Assembly: GCF_003577475.1 (NCBI RefSeq)
Contig: NZ_QPEP01000005.1
Location: 124,001-188,000, forward strand
Direction of reading: 5' to 3'
Length of the DNA stretch: 64,000 bases
DNA from: Salinibius halmophilus
GTDB lineage: Bacteria; Pseudomonadota; Gammaproteobacteria; Pseudomonadales; Natronospirillaceae
Shown: positions 1-7,766 of the stretch, in pieces
Layout of the letters: the number at the start of each line of letters is the position of its first letter
Numbering within the stretch: position 1 is the stretch's first letter
Notes under the pieces: generated by a model
What the model was told of the DNA's origin: nothing
Databases searched by the model: none
What the model saw: only the letters and a program-made list of their open reading frames with translations
Program-made: the position numbers and the translations under genes

Positions 1-1
1 A

Positions 2-655
2 GTGCAGGCGTTTTTGGTCGGTGGTGTTGATCGCATCGTCAATTTGAACTGGGACAGTGTGCGCCCACCGCCAAGTGGTGCTGGTCGAGAGCATTATTTA
101 ACGGCTGTTACCCATGTGGATGATGAAATTGTTGAGATTATCGACGTTGAAAAAGTGCTCGCCGAGGTGCAACCTAGCCGAAGCGATGTGTCTGCTGAAA
201 TTACTGAAGATTACACACCAGAGCTGGCGAAAGGGAAAACCGTACTCATGGTCGACGATTCGCCAACCGCTATTTCGCAAGCTAGAGCGACGTTGAGATC
301 GCTTGGTTTAGTTGTGCATACGTGCAATAACGGCGAAGAGGGGCTTAATCTGTTGCAAAAGTGGGCTACCGAACAAGAAGGAAAGTTGCATGACCAGCTA
401 CTAATGGTCATTACTGATGCTGAAATGCCGGTGATGGATGGCTACCGATTTACCACTGAAATCCGCCAAGACAGCCGCCTGAAAGACCTTTATGTGATTC
501 TACATACGTCGATGAGCGGCAGCTTTAATGATGCCATGGCAGAGAAGGTGGGCTGCAACGCTTTCTTGTCCAAATTTAAAGCCGATGAGCTGGCAAAAAT
601 TACCATTGATCGACTTAAAGCTTTTGCTGAAGAGCAAGAGAAACGGGCGAAATAG
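2..655 (+). CDS. cheV: CheV-type chemotaxis coupling protein (CheW domain + receiver), 5' end cut by window
   Basis: The visible part holds the end of a CheW-like coupling domain (VDRIVNLNWDSVRPPP near the start) followed from about residue 79 by a receiver domain: VLMVDDSPTAISQA carries the acidic pocket and VITDAEMPVMDGYR the phospho-acceptor aspartate. CheW plus REC in that order is the CheV architecture, a cytoplasmic adaptor that links chemoreceptors to CheA and may act as a phosphate sink. The reading frame is open to the window edge, so the GTG at base 2 is unlikely to be the real start; about 100 N-terminal residues are probably missing. The gene is closed by a strong hairpin terminator. 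Which receptor array it serves cannot be told. Confidence 0.85.
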   Translation: MQAFLVGGVDRIVNLNWDSVRPPPSGAGREHYLTAVTHVDDEIVEIIDVEKVLAEVQPSRSDVSAEITEDYTPELAKGKTVLMVDDSPTAISQARATLRSLGLVVHTCNNGEEGLNLLQKWATEQEGKLHDQLLMVITDAEMPVMDGYRFTTEIRQDSRLKDLYVILHTSMSGSFNDAMAEKVGCNAFLSKFKADELAKITIDRLKAFAEEQEKRAK

Positions 656-678
656 ACTCGCTGGTGAAAACAATAAAA

Positions 679-706
679 AATGCGCCTTGCGAGGCGCATT
701 TTTTTT
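679..706 (+). terminator. Rho-independent terminator after cheV
   Basis: A 9-base stem (AATGCGCCT / AGGCGCATT) with a 4-base loop TGCG is followed by a run of T. An A-run on its left side means it could also stop transcription arriving on the minus strand from cysH. Confidence 0.85.
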
Positions 707-797
707 GCAAATCATTTTTCGATAATTACGCCTTTGGCGGCAAACGACTGCTGAATCGTTTACCTGCGGCGATACCCCGGAGCCCACGGCAAGGCCA

Positions 798-1421
798 CTA
801 CAGCTGAGTGTGCAAGCCACATTCGCGATTGGCTTCTGCCTTGGTTGGGTCGAAGTATTTCTGCTCATCCGGCAAATTGTGTTCGGCCAAATAGGCTTGC
901 ATTTGAGCATCCGTCCAATCTAGCAGTGGTGCGACTTTAAGTGCGCCAGAGGCCGTTTCGCTCACATACTCCATGTTTTGGCGGAACTCAGTTTGCTCGC
1001 GCCGTACTGCGGTCAGCCATAGGTCTGGTTTGATTTCATTCATGGCGCGACGAAACGGCTCGAGCTTAAATTGTTCGGTAAATAGCTCGTGGGCGGGGTC
1101 GTCAACCATTGGAATGCCATCCATCACAGCATCACGACGAGCTGCGGTCACCTTGGGTGCGTAAACCGAAATATTTAGACCCAGTTGCTCGATGACTTTG
1201 TCGGCGAAACGATAAGTGTTTGCTAGGTTGTACCCAGAATCCACCCAGAGTACTTCAATGTCTGGCTTAGCTTGCACTGCCATATGCAGGATAACGGCTT
1301 CCTGCGGGCGGAAGTTGGTCGTTACAATAATCTTACCGTCCTGCTTAACCGCCCATTCAATGATCTCTTGCGGGGTGGCATTAGCAAACGTTTTGTTGAT
1401 TTCGGCAAGTGACTGACTCAT
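798..1421 (-). CDS. cysH: Phosphoadenylyl-sulfate (PAPS) reductase family protein
   Basis: Predicted 207-residue cytoplasmic enzyme that reduces activated sulfate (PAPS) to sulfite with thioredoxin, in assimilatory sulfate reduction. The C-terminus reads ECGLHTQL; this single cysteine (residue 201) is the catalytic one in thioredoxin-dependent CysH. The extra cysteine pairs that bind an iron-sulfur cluster in APS reductases are absent, so PAPS is the likelier substrate. WVDSGYNL near residue 60 is the nucleotide-binding region. It is about 35 residues shorter than E. coli CysH. The ATG is preceded by GAGGAAT at good spacing. No other cys gene is next to it. Confidence 0.85.
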   Translation of the reverse strand: MSQSLAEINKTFANATPQEIIEWAVKQDGKIIVTTNFRPQEAVILHMAVQAKPDIEVLWVDSGYNLANTYRFADKVIEQLGLNISVYAPKVTAARRDAVMDGIPMVDDPAHELFTEQFKLEPFRRAMNEIKPDLWLTAVRREQTEFRQNMEYVSETASGALKVAPLLDWTDAQMQAYLAEHNLPDEQKYFDPTKAEANRECGLHTQL

Positions 1422-1512
1422 AACTTATTCCTCACAAATTTGGCTGCCATCATAACGTTTTGTAATTAAAATCACAGCGCGATTATAAGAACGTTTGGCT
1501 TTATGCTAACAA

Positions 1513-2505
1513 CTAAGCGTGCTCAAACGGCAAAATCAGTTCCGCGTTAGGAAAGGCCGCGAGAACATCCGCTTGCTGGCGCCGATCGAATAACAGCTTA
1601 ACATTCGGCCCTGCATCCATGGTTAAATACACATCTAAGCCATCGCTGCGCAAGGCGCGTACCTTGTGCATGGTTGCAACCGACTCTGGTTGCCAGTACA
1701 AAATGCTTGGGTTTGTCGCAATCATGGTGGCATGCATTGTCATGGCGTTGTGCTCAGCTTCATTGAGCAGGGCGATCAAATCACCCGTTTCAATATACTG
1801 AGCAATACGCTCAACCGAAGCATTGGCGAACTGCGGCCATGAGTTAAAGAGTGGACAGGTTGCTAGGGTTTGCTTCATGCCCGCAGTAGAGCCAATCGGC
1901 TTTTCAGCATCGGTTAGTGTTAGTAGACCAATGGCAAGGTTTGGCATTGGTTGGTCGATTGGTTGGGCAAAACTATCTTTGCCATTATCTCGCTCGCCGC
2001 GATGCCAGCGTACAAAGCCATTGGCGATGGAGCGACACGCTGAACCACTGCCAATGCGCGCCAATATTGACCATTCAGTATCGGTTAGTTGCCATTGGCA
2101 CAGGTCGTTTAGCGCACCAATGAGTGCCGCAAAGCCCGACGCCGAAGAAGCCAAGCCTGCTGCTGTGGCAATATTATTATTGGTTTCTACACGCAGGCGA
2201 GGGCGATTGCCATCTAGTGCGTCGAGAAACTCGAAAAGGCGGCGATAGAACGCATGCTCTGGATTAACCTGTTTGCCATTAAGAATGACCAGGTCGGTTT
2301 CGCTGGCAGTAATAGTGGTCGTAGAGCCATGGTTTGGCAAAGTGATAGACAAGCTGTCATTGGTCGGTAAGTTGCCGGGGATATTGCGTTTGCCCCAGTA
2401 TTTACCCAACGCGATATTTACCGGCGCGAATTGGCTGCCAGATGCTTGCATGGGTTGAATGCGCCGCCCTGCGAGCGTGGCGCTTAAGAAGTCAGCTTTG
2501 TTCAA
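1513..2505 (-). CDS. mvaD: Diphosphomevalonate decarboxylase
   Basis: Last gene of the mevalonate operon; 330 residues. The enzyme uses ATP to phosphorylate and decarboxylate mevalonate 5-diphosphate to isopentenyl diphosphate. Family hallmarks are ALGKYWGKRN and NLPTNDSLSITL near the N-terminus, the GHMP ATP-binding loop AAGLASSASGFAAL near residue 115, and LTMDAGPNVKLL near the C-terminus. The start is a TTG: GGAGTG lies at suitable spacing before it, and the next in-frame methionine (residue 19) would remove part of the N-terminal domain. The start overlaps the end of the upstream kinase gene by 14 bases, so translation is probably coupled. Confidence 0.92.
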   Translation of the reverse strand: MNKADFLSATLAGRRIQPMQASGSQFAPVNIALGKYWGKRNIPGNLPTNDSLSITLPNHGSTTTITASETDLVILNGKQVNPEHAFYRRLFEFLDALDGNRPRLRVETNNNIATAAGLASSASGFAALIGALNDLCQWQLTDTEWSILARIGSGSACRSIANGFVRWHRGERDNGKDSFAQPIDQPMPNLAIGLLTLTDAEKPIGSTAGMKQTLATCPLFNSWPQFANASVERIAQYIETGDLIALLNEAEHNAMTMHATMIATNPSILYWQPESVATMHKVRALRSDGLDVYLTMDAGPNVKLLFDRRQQADVLAAFPNAELILPFEHA

Positions 2506-3403
2506 CGGTCACTCCAATATCTGTGCTTGCTACTGCTAGATGCTGATAGGTAAGTTTCGGAAGGTTGTCGCCCAGTGCCAGCACGCAGTCACCCAAACCA
2601 GAGCCGGAAATTTTTGCCGCTAGGCAACGTTCATCGCTAGCAAGCTCAGCTAACAGTTTAAGTGTTTCACTATCTGTAACGCCAAGGGCATGCATATAAC
2701 CCTGGTACTGGCGCATCACTCTGGCAAGCCCTGTTATGTCTTGCTTGGCACATTGAGCTAGTCCTTCTTCAACCAGCATTCCCATGCCTTGGTAAATATG
2801 TTGGTAGCTTGTTGGGGCTGAGTTTTGCCAAAGCGCTACGCGCTTGAGTACGTCTGGTGTTGGTGTTTTATAGCCAAGGTAGTAGAGAGCAAAGGGTGCA
2901 CTAAATTCTGCCTTTTCTGCGACAATTTTCTCGGCATTGTAAGCCACGGCACCGCCGTATACACAGGCAGCTGCATCAGCACCCGAACCTCGCCCTTGCA
3001 CAGCACGAATTACGGCAACGGTATGGGTGAGAAGTTGCGCCTGAGATATTTGGCTACCCTGGTAAGCGTACAGGGCGGCCAAGGTTGCTGCGGTAACAGC
3101 AGCGGATGAAGAAAGACCTACCGTGTGAGAAATTTGTGAGTCGATCGCAATCTCAAAGCCCTGAGCTGGCTTGCAGTGGGCAATGGCTTGGCATACAAAA
3201 CCAAGTGCCTGACTGGCTGGAAGTTGCCGCACAGAGCCCGAAACGCGACCGAGCGCCGAGGAGATAATGATTTGCTCATCGGCTCTGGGCACTAAAGTAA
3301 CGGTGAGGCGCTGGTCAACTGCGAGCACAAGTGCTCGATGACCGTATAAAACAGCATGTTCACCAAGCAGCATGGTGCTACCAGGTGCCGAGGTGATAAT
3401 CAT
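2492..3403 (-). CDS. GHMP kinase, probably phosphomevalonate kinase
   Basis: 303-residue GHMP-superfamily kinase of the mevalonate operon. Seen: N-terminal APGSTMLLGEHAVLYG, ATP loop VGLSSSAAVTAATLAAL, and a C-terminal glycine motif SGSGLGDCVLALG. The segment QGRGSGADAAACVYGG resembles the GSGAD signature of phosphomevalonate kinases, and the C-terminal GDC also fits that family, so I assign it the second phosphorylation (mevalonate 5-phosphate to 5-diphosphate). The N-terminal motif is equally usual in mevalonate kinases, so the roles of this gene and its upstream neighbour could be swapped. The start overlaps the upstream stop as ATGA. Confidence 0.75.
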   Translation of the reverse strand: MIITSAPGSTMLLGEHAVLYGHRALVLAVDQRLTVTLVPRADEQIIISSALGRVSGSVRQLPASQALGFVCQAIAHCKPAQGFEIAIDSQISHTVGLSSSAAVTAATLAALYAYQGSQISQAQLLTHTVAVIRAVQGRGSGADAAACVYGGAVAYNAEKIVAEKAEFSAPFALYYLGYKTPTPDVLKRVALWQNSAPTSYQHIYQGMGMLVEEGLAQCAKQDITGLARVMRQYQGYMHALGVTDSETLKLLAELASDERCLAAKISGSGLGDCVLALGDNLPKLTYQHLAVASTDIGVTVEQS

Positions 3404-4332
3404 AAAAGGGTTGCTCCCTGCCAGTCAGGTTGCGCAATAAACTGTGGTAGCTTGCTATCTAACTTATTTATACCCCAGGCAATGATGATGCCTGCCTGAT
3501 CGCCTTGGTGGCAGCCCGCACCGGCGATTTTAGCCACGCCGCCAAGGGATTCGATATGTTTGATGATTGCTTGTACGGCTGGTGGCACCACACCTATGGC
3601 ACATAATAAGCGGTGATTTGCTTTGACTGCTTTAAAAAAGTCGACTTGGTTAAACTGGTTAGTTATTGCATTGGCGATGGCCTGACTAACGGCGCCAAAA
3701 TCGTCCCATACGCTTGCTGGTTGGTGGCGTACAAAGGATACCACTTCACCGGTACTGGCTTTAGGAGGGCCAGTATGAATCACCAGAGCAGGCGGAATAT
3801 CGCACTGTGTGCGCGTGTTCAGGTTAAGGGTTTGCACGCCACCTAATATACAGGTTCGTACATCTAAGCCGCTGCTCCGCCCGTGCTGGTAATTTTCTAA
3901 TTCAGTCGCTTTCGCAAGTAAGTCGACGTTTTTTTGATCAGCATTTTGTGCCTTCAAGCAGGCACCGATCACCGACGCAGATGACCCCATGCCACTGCCG
4001 GTTGGTAGCTCGCTGCGTACTGCTAGGGTGCCGCCGGTAGTACTGGTAGCGCCAACTAATTCAGTCGCACTGCATAGTGGCAGTGGGTGTTGGTCGGCTA
4101 GAAACGCCTGATGTCTCGCCGCAAGCTGAGCATTGAGGTTAGCTGGGTTGGCAAAATGCGCTTGCTGGTCTAAATCAGTTAAACAAACATCTAGCGCGTT
4201 GGACGTACTGGGTTGCCATGATGCATAGCTGTAACGGCAAACAGCCAGCGCGATGGCTGGCTGTTGGTAAACAACTGAATGCTCTCCGGTAATAATGAGT
4301 TTACCGGGGCACCTAGCAGTTAGTCGGCTCAT
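3400..4332 (-). CDS. mvk: GHMP kinase, probably mevalonate kinase
   Basis: 310-residue GHMP kinase. N-terminal ARCPGKLIITGEHSVVY is the phosphate-sugar-kinase start motif, ELPTGSGMGSSASVIGA the ATP-binding loop, and ENYQHGRSSGLDVRT matches the HGxxSGxD segment carrying the catalytic aspartate of mevalonate kinases. It probably phosphorylates mevalonate, the first ATP-using step after HMG-CoA reductase. The C-terminal glycine motif (KIAGAGCHQGD) departs from the common GAGGGG form. The ATG lies 20 bases inside the end of the HMG-CoA synthase gene. Mevalonate versus phosphomevalonate kinase is inferred from short motifs only; the GHMP kinase call itself is firm. Confidence 0.75.
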   Translation of the reverse strand: MSRLTARCPGKLIITGEHSVVYQQPAIALAVCRYSYASWQPSTSNALDVCLTDLDQQAHFANPANLNAQLAARHQAFLADQHPLPLCSATELVGATSTTGGTLAVRSELPTGSGMGSSASVIGACLKAQNADQKNVDLLAKATELENYQHGRSSGLDVRTCILGGVQTLNLNTRTQCDIPPALVIHTGPPKASTGEVVSFVRHQPASVWDDFGAVSQAIANAITNQFNQVDFFKAVKANHRLLCAIGVVPPAVQAIIKHIESLGGVAKIAGAGCHQGDQAGIIIAWGINKLDSKLPQFIAQPDWQGATLL

Positions 4333-5491
4333 AATGACGCTGGTGTTGATCGATCTTGGCTAAACGATAGGCACCGGTAGTTTGCTTGGGTAGAACTTGT
4401 TCCGAACCGTCCACTACATACCCATAAGTAAATGCCGCTTCATAGTCTGCATAAGTCATTTGCGTGCGTTCGCTAAGCATTTGATGATGTGCTTTGCTAT
4501 ACAGGGCATCACGGTAGCCTGCTACCACAGTTGCACTCATTAACTCGCCCATGCACCCCGAGCCAAAGCTAAATAACCCAATGCGAGCATTCGCTTCGAC
4601 TTCTTGATTGTCGAGCAGCGAGGCTAGGGCAATATAAAGCGACGCAGTATAAGAGTTGCCAATTGTGCGGTTGTATATCAAGCCCGCTGCAATATTTTGC
4701 TCGAACGCTTCAACCTGGTATCGGTTGCCACTTTCGCGGCAAAAAGTTTTGTGCGCTTTTTCAGCCATGCGGCTAAACGGAAGGTGATAACACAGATGTT
4801 GGAACTCTAACTCGCCGCCACGCGCTTGGTAGTCAGCAATGCAGGCTTTTAAAGTGTTTAAGTACACCTTGGTTGAATACTTGCCATCCACTAATGCTGT
4901 GTCGGAGTAATTAGGCCGCCAGAAGTCCATCACATCATCGGAATGTAAGCCTGCGACTTCGTCAATAGCCAGAATGCTTGGGTTGGCCGTCAGCAACATA
5001 GCCACAGCACCACAGCCCTGGGTTGCTTCGCCAGGCGTACCAAGGCCGTAGCGAGCAATGTCGCTGGCGATGAGCAATATTCGTAGTGACGGATTGGCAC
5101 GAATTTGCGCCAGGGCCATTTGCAAGCCAGCCGTTGCGCTGTAACACGCTTGTTTAAGCTCAACGACACGACAGTTTTGGTTCAACCCTAGTAAGCGGCG
5201 GATATAAACACCGCCCGCTTTAGACTGGTCTACGCCACTTTCGGTGGCGAACAATAACTGGTCGACTTGGCGAGCAATGCTTCCGTCTGCGAAGATGGTT
5301 TCCGCTGCATTGGCTGCCAGCGTCACGGCATCTTCGTCGACACTCGCGACAGCCATGTTCTCTTGCCAAATTCCCAAAGCAAATTTGTCTGGGTCAATTT
5401 GGTTGTGCTCAGCTACGTCCTTGAGTGCAACGAACTGGTTACTTGTATAAAATGCGATACGATCAATGCCTACGCGAACCATCTTATTCAC
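4313..5491 (-). CDS. mvaS: Hydroxymethylglutaryl-CoA synthase
   Basis: 392-residue thiolase-fold enzyme that condenses acetyl-CoA with acetoacetyl-CoA to HMG-CoA, the first committed step of the mevalonate route. Catalytic residues are recognisable: Glu84 in FATESGVDQS, the acyl-accepting Cys116 in LKQACYSATAG, and the histidine in CYHLPFSRMAEKAHK near residue 240. GIDRIAFYTSN opens the protein, as in bacterial MvaS. The first possible start is a GTG that overlaps the fni stop as GTGA; an ATG three codons on (MVRVGID) is an equally good candidate. No acetoacetyl-CoA thiolase gene is in the window, so that step must be encoded elsewhere. Confidence 0.93.
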   Translation of the reverse strand: MNKMVRVGIDRIAFYTSNQFVALKDVAEHNQIDPDKFALGIWQENMAVASVDEDAVTLAANAAETIFADGSIARQVDQLLFATESGVDQSKAGGVYIRRLLGLNQNCRVVELKQACYSATAGLQMALAQIRANPSLRILLIASDIARYGLGTPGEATQGCGAVAMLLTANPSILAIDEVAGLHSDDVMDFWRPNYSDTALVDGKYSTKVYLNTLKACIADYQARGGELEFQHLCYHLPFSRMAEKAHKTFCRESGNRYQVEAFEQNIAAGLIYNRTIGNSYTASLYIALASLLDNQEVEANARIGLFSFGSGCMGELMSATVVAGYRDALYSKAHHQMLSERTQMTYADYEAAFTYGYVVDGSEQVLPKQTTGAYRLAKIDQHQRHYEPTNC

Positions 5492-6522
5492 TGTAATCTT
5501 GTTTGCGTCAAATACTTGTTATTGCCAATCAGTGATTGCACTGACGGGCATCCTAGTAAAAACATGGCAGTTTGCAGGCCTTGTTTATACCTTTTTATTT
5601 CTGTCACCACAGCATCTGTCGATACCATGGCTGGCTTTAAAAATGGTGCCGCCATGCCAACCGTTTGCGCCCCTAGTACGAGAGCTTTACACACATCGAT
5701 AGGGCTGCGTATGCCGCCACTGGCAATAATGTGTGCCCGGTCAGCAAAAGCTTGGGCATACAACAGGGAGTCTACCGTGTCATGGCCCCAATCTTGAAAC
5801 ACTATGCCTAAATCATTATTACTACCAGCACTTTGTGCGCGGTGGTGTTCAATACGCGACCACGACGTGCCGCCTTGACCGGCAACATCAATATGCTTAA
5901 CGCCGATTGATGTCAAGGATTCGATGTCTTGCGGGTTGAGTCCACAGCCAACTTCTTTGGCAAATACTGGGATGTCAAGCTGGGCAACTAAGTTAGCAAT
6001 TTTGTCGATTAGGCCACTAAAATTGCGATCACCTTCGGGCTGAATCGCCTCCTGTAGTGGATTTAAATGAAGGTACAGGGCATCTGCCTGCAGCGTATCC
6101 ACACAGCGACGTACTTCTTCTAGGCCAAACCCATAGTTTAACTGCACTGCGCCAACATTGGCGATTAACGGTACATCGGGTGCATATTGGCGCAAGCGAA
6201 AGCTCTCTGCCGCGCCTTCATGCTTGATCATCACGCGTTGTGAGCCAACCGCCATGGCGATGCCACATTCGTTTGCCGCCTCGGCAAGGTTGCGGTTAAT
6301 CTTGCCGATTAATGCATGATCGCCGCCGGTCATCGAGGAAATAAGTAATGGTGCGCTCAACGAATAGCCGAGTAGTTCACTGGATAAATCAATGGCATCA
6401 AAATCTAACTCTGGCAACGCGCGATGATTTAGGCGCACGCGTTCAAAGCCTCCACCTTGGCGCTCTATCTGTGCGTCTTGTTCAATTAGGCGTATATGTT
6501 CAACTTTACGCTCGTTAATCAT
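5488..6522 (-). CDS. fni: Type 2 isopentenyl-diphosphate delta-isomerase (FMN-dependent)
   Basis: 344-residue TIM-barrel flavoenzyme that interconverts IPP and DMAPP, unrelated to the metal-dependent type 1 enzyme Idi. Seen: RKVEHI at the start, PLLISSMTGG, NVGAVQLNYG, the substrate region LHLNPLQEAIQPEGDRNF, FAKEVGCGL and the FMN-phosphate region IIASGGIRSP. The open frame runs 32 codons further upstream, but the ATG at 6522 gives the normal MINERKVEHIR start and overlaps the reductase stop as ATGA. NADPH and FMN are needed in this family. Its place inside the operon shows the organism needs it to balance the IPP made by MvaD. Confidence 0.94.
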   Translation of the reverse strand: MINERKVEHIRLIEQDAQIERQGGGFERVRLNHRALPELDFDAIDLSSELLGYSLSAPLLISSMTGGDHALIGKINRNLAEAANECGIAMAVGSQRVMIKHEGAAESFRLRQYAPDVPLIANVGAVQLNYGFGLEEVRRCVDTLQADALYLHLNPLQEAIQPEGDRNFSGLIDKIANLVAQLDIPVFAKEVGCGLNPQDIESLTSIGVKHIDVAGQGGTSWSRIEHHRAQSAGSNNDLGIVFQDWGHDTVDSLLYAQAFADRAHIIASGGIRSPIDVCKALVLGAQTVGMAAPFLKPAMVSTDAVVTEIKRYKQGLQTAMFLLGCPSVQSLIGNNKYLTQTRLQ

Positions 6523-7559
6523 CCACGCTCCATATTTACGTGCGACTGCATGAGCTCCCCAGGGTTCGTTTGGGCTGCCATTAATGACAACTCTCCACAC
6601 AGTACGCTGCAAGCACAAATAACGGCCAATCTGCGCGCATTGGCGCCTGGCTCGCGGTTTTCTTTGCAGCCTAACTCAGCTAGGTTGCGTTCAACAAAGT
6701 CTATGCCTTTGCCATTGCCAACCGAACCGACGATTAAGTTTGGCATGCTTACAGAAAAATACAGGTCGCCGGCGACCACCTCACAATGAACAATGCATTG
6801 CGAGCCTTCTACAATGTTGGCGGCATCTTGGCCGGTGGCCAGATAAAACGCCAACAACATATTTGCCGCATGTGCATTAGCCGAGCGCAAGCCACCAGCT
6901 AGGTTGGTGCCAATGAGGTTTTTCTTGATGTGTAAATCAACAATTTTTTCCGGCGTCGACTTTAATCGGCGCTCAACCAACTCTCGCGGTATGGTGACTT
7001 CGGCAACAACATTTTTGCCGCGCCCCAAGATACCATTTACTGCTGATACTTTTTTATCCGTGCAGTAATTGGCAGAAATGGAAACATACTTAAGGCTTGG
7101 GTGCTCTGTTAATAACCAGGTTTGTACATGCTCAGAGGCAAGTGTCACCATGTTATGACCGGATGCGTCACCGGTTAAGTATTCCAAGCGCAGATATAGC
7201 AGGTTGCCAACAAACTGCGGATGGATATCAATCAGCCGAGCGAAGCGTGAGGTTTTGCTCACCACTTCTTCGTTAATTCGATCGATTTGTTGACTCACTT
7301 GCTGCCATACATTGGCCAATACGGAAGCGTTATCGGCTTGCACAACAATGGAGCGACTCATTCGTTCGTCAACAACGGTGCAATGAATACCGCCGGCGAG
7401 TTTGGTTACGCGCGCACCACGGCCTACCGAAGGCCATAAAGGGCTTTCATAGGTTGCCAGTGGCATCCACAACTCATCGTTGACCTCTGGCCCGATGATT
7501 TTTACCGGCCCAACTTTGCGCATTGGGATCGGTGCTTGCTCAATCTTATGTGCTTTCAT
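6519..7559 (-). CDS. mvaA: Hydroxymethylglutaryl-CoA reductase, short soluble class I-like form
   Basis: 346-residue reductase converting HMG-CoA to mevalonate with NAD(P)H; first gene of the operon. It resembles class I (eukaryal/archaeal) enzymes more than class II bacterial ones: SANYCTDKK, GRGKNVVAEVTIP, ATGQDAANIVEGS and CGELSLMAAQ. All four catalytic residues can be placed by motif: Glu38 (ATYESP), Lys in TDKK, Asp in GQDAA and His in SHVNM near the C-terminus. No membrane segments are present. No clear ribosome site precedes the ATG and the frame is open about 20 codons further up, so the start is uncertain. Confidence 0.93.
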   Translation of the reverse strand: MKAHKIEQAPIPMRKVGPVKIIGPEVNDELWMPLATYESPLWPSVGRGARVTKLAGGIHCTVVDERMSRSIVVQADNASVLANVWQQVSQQIDRINEEVVSKTSRFARLIDIHPQFVGNLLYLRLEYLTGDASGHNMVTLASEHVQTWLLTEHPSLKYVSISANYCTDKKVSAVNGILGRGKNVVAEVTIPRELVERRLKSTPEKIVDLHIKKNLIGTNLAGGLRSANAHAANMLLAFYLATGQDAANIVEGSQCIVHCEVVAGDLYFSVSMPNLIVGSVGNGKGIDFVERNLAELGCKENREPGANARRLAVICACSVLCGELSLMAAQTNPGELMQSHVNMERG

Positions 7560-7766
7560 TCAGTAAAAGGTCGCCGGTTACGTCAGTTAACAAGGCGGCA
7601 TATATTAAGCGAATGTGACGTCAGCTGCCAGCCATAAAACCAAATTGCTCGAGCGGGTGAAAAATATGCAGCATTCAAGCGCATATTGGATTGCGCAGCA
7701 ACGGCGCTGATTGCGTTAGATTGCCAAGCCTATGGTAAACTAGCATTTTAGGTAAAGAGGTAATTT
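7560..7766. promoter_or_regulatory. Divergent control region between the mevalonate operon and the SDR gene
   Basis: This 207-base gap must hold promoters for both directions. On the minus strand a TAATAT hexamer (7602-7607) is a possible -10 box for the mevalonate operon, without a convincing -35. Two copies of ACGTCAG, at 7580-7586 and 7618-7624, flank it; the second lies in a perfect palindrome TGACGTCA (7616-7623). They could be operator half-sites, which is inference only. AAGAGG at 7755-7760 is the ribosome site of the rightward gene. Confidence 0.35.

Noticed and set aside
500..910. A 136-codon open frame on the minus strand spanning the cheV terminator and the end of cysH.
   Set aside because: It overlaps two well-supported genes, crosses a strong terminator, and its translation has no recognisable feature.
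1449..1454. A TATGAT -10-like box on the minus strand upstream of cysH.
   Set aside because: The best-spaced -35 (CTGTGA) matches only three of six consensus bases, so no promoter is called.
1823..2248. A 141-codon plus-strand open frame inside mvaD.
   Set aside because: It is a shadow of the conserved mvaD frame, Arg/Ser-rich as reverse-strand reads often are, with no ribosome site.
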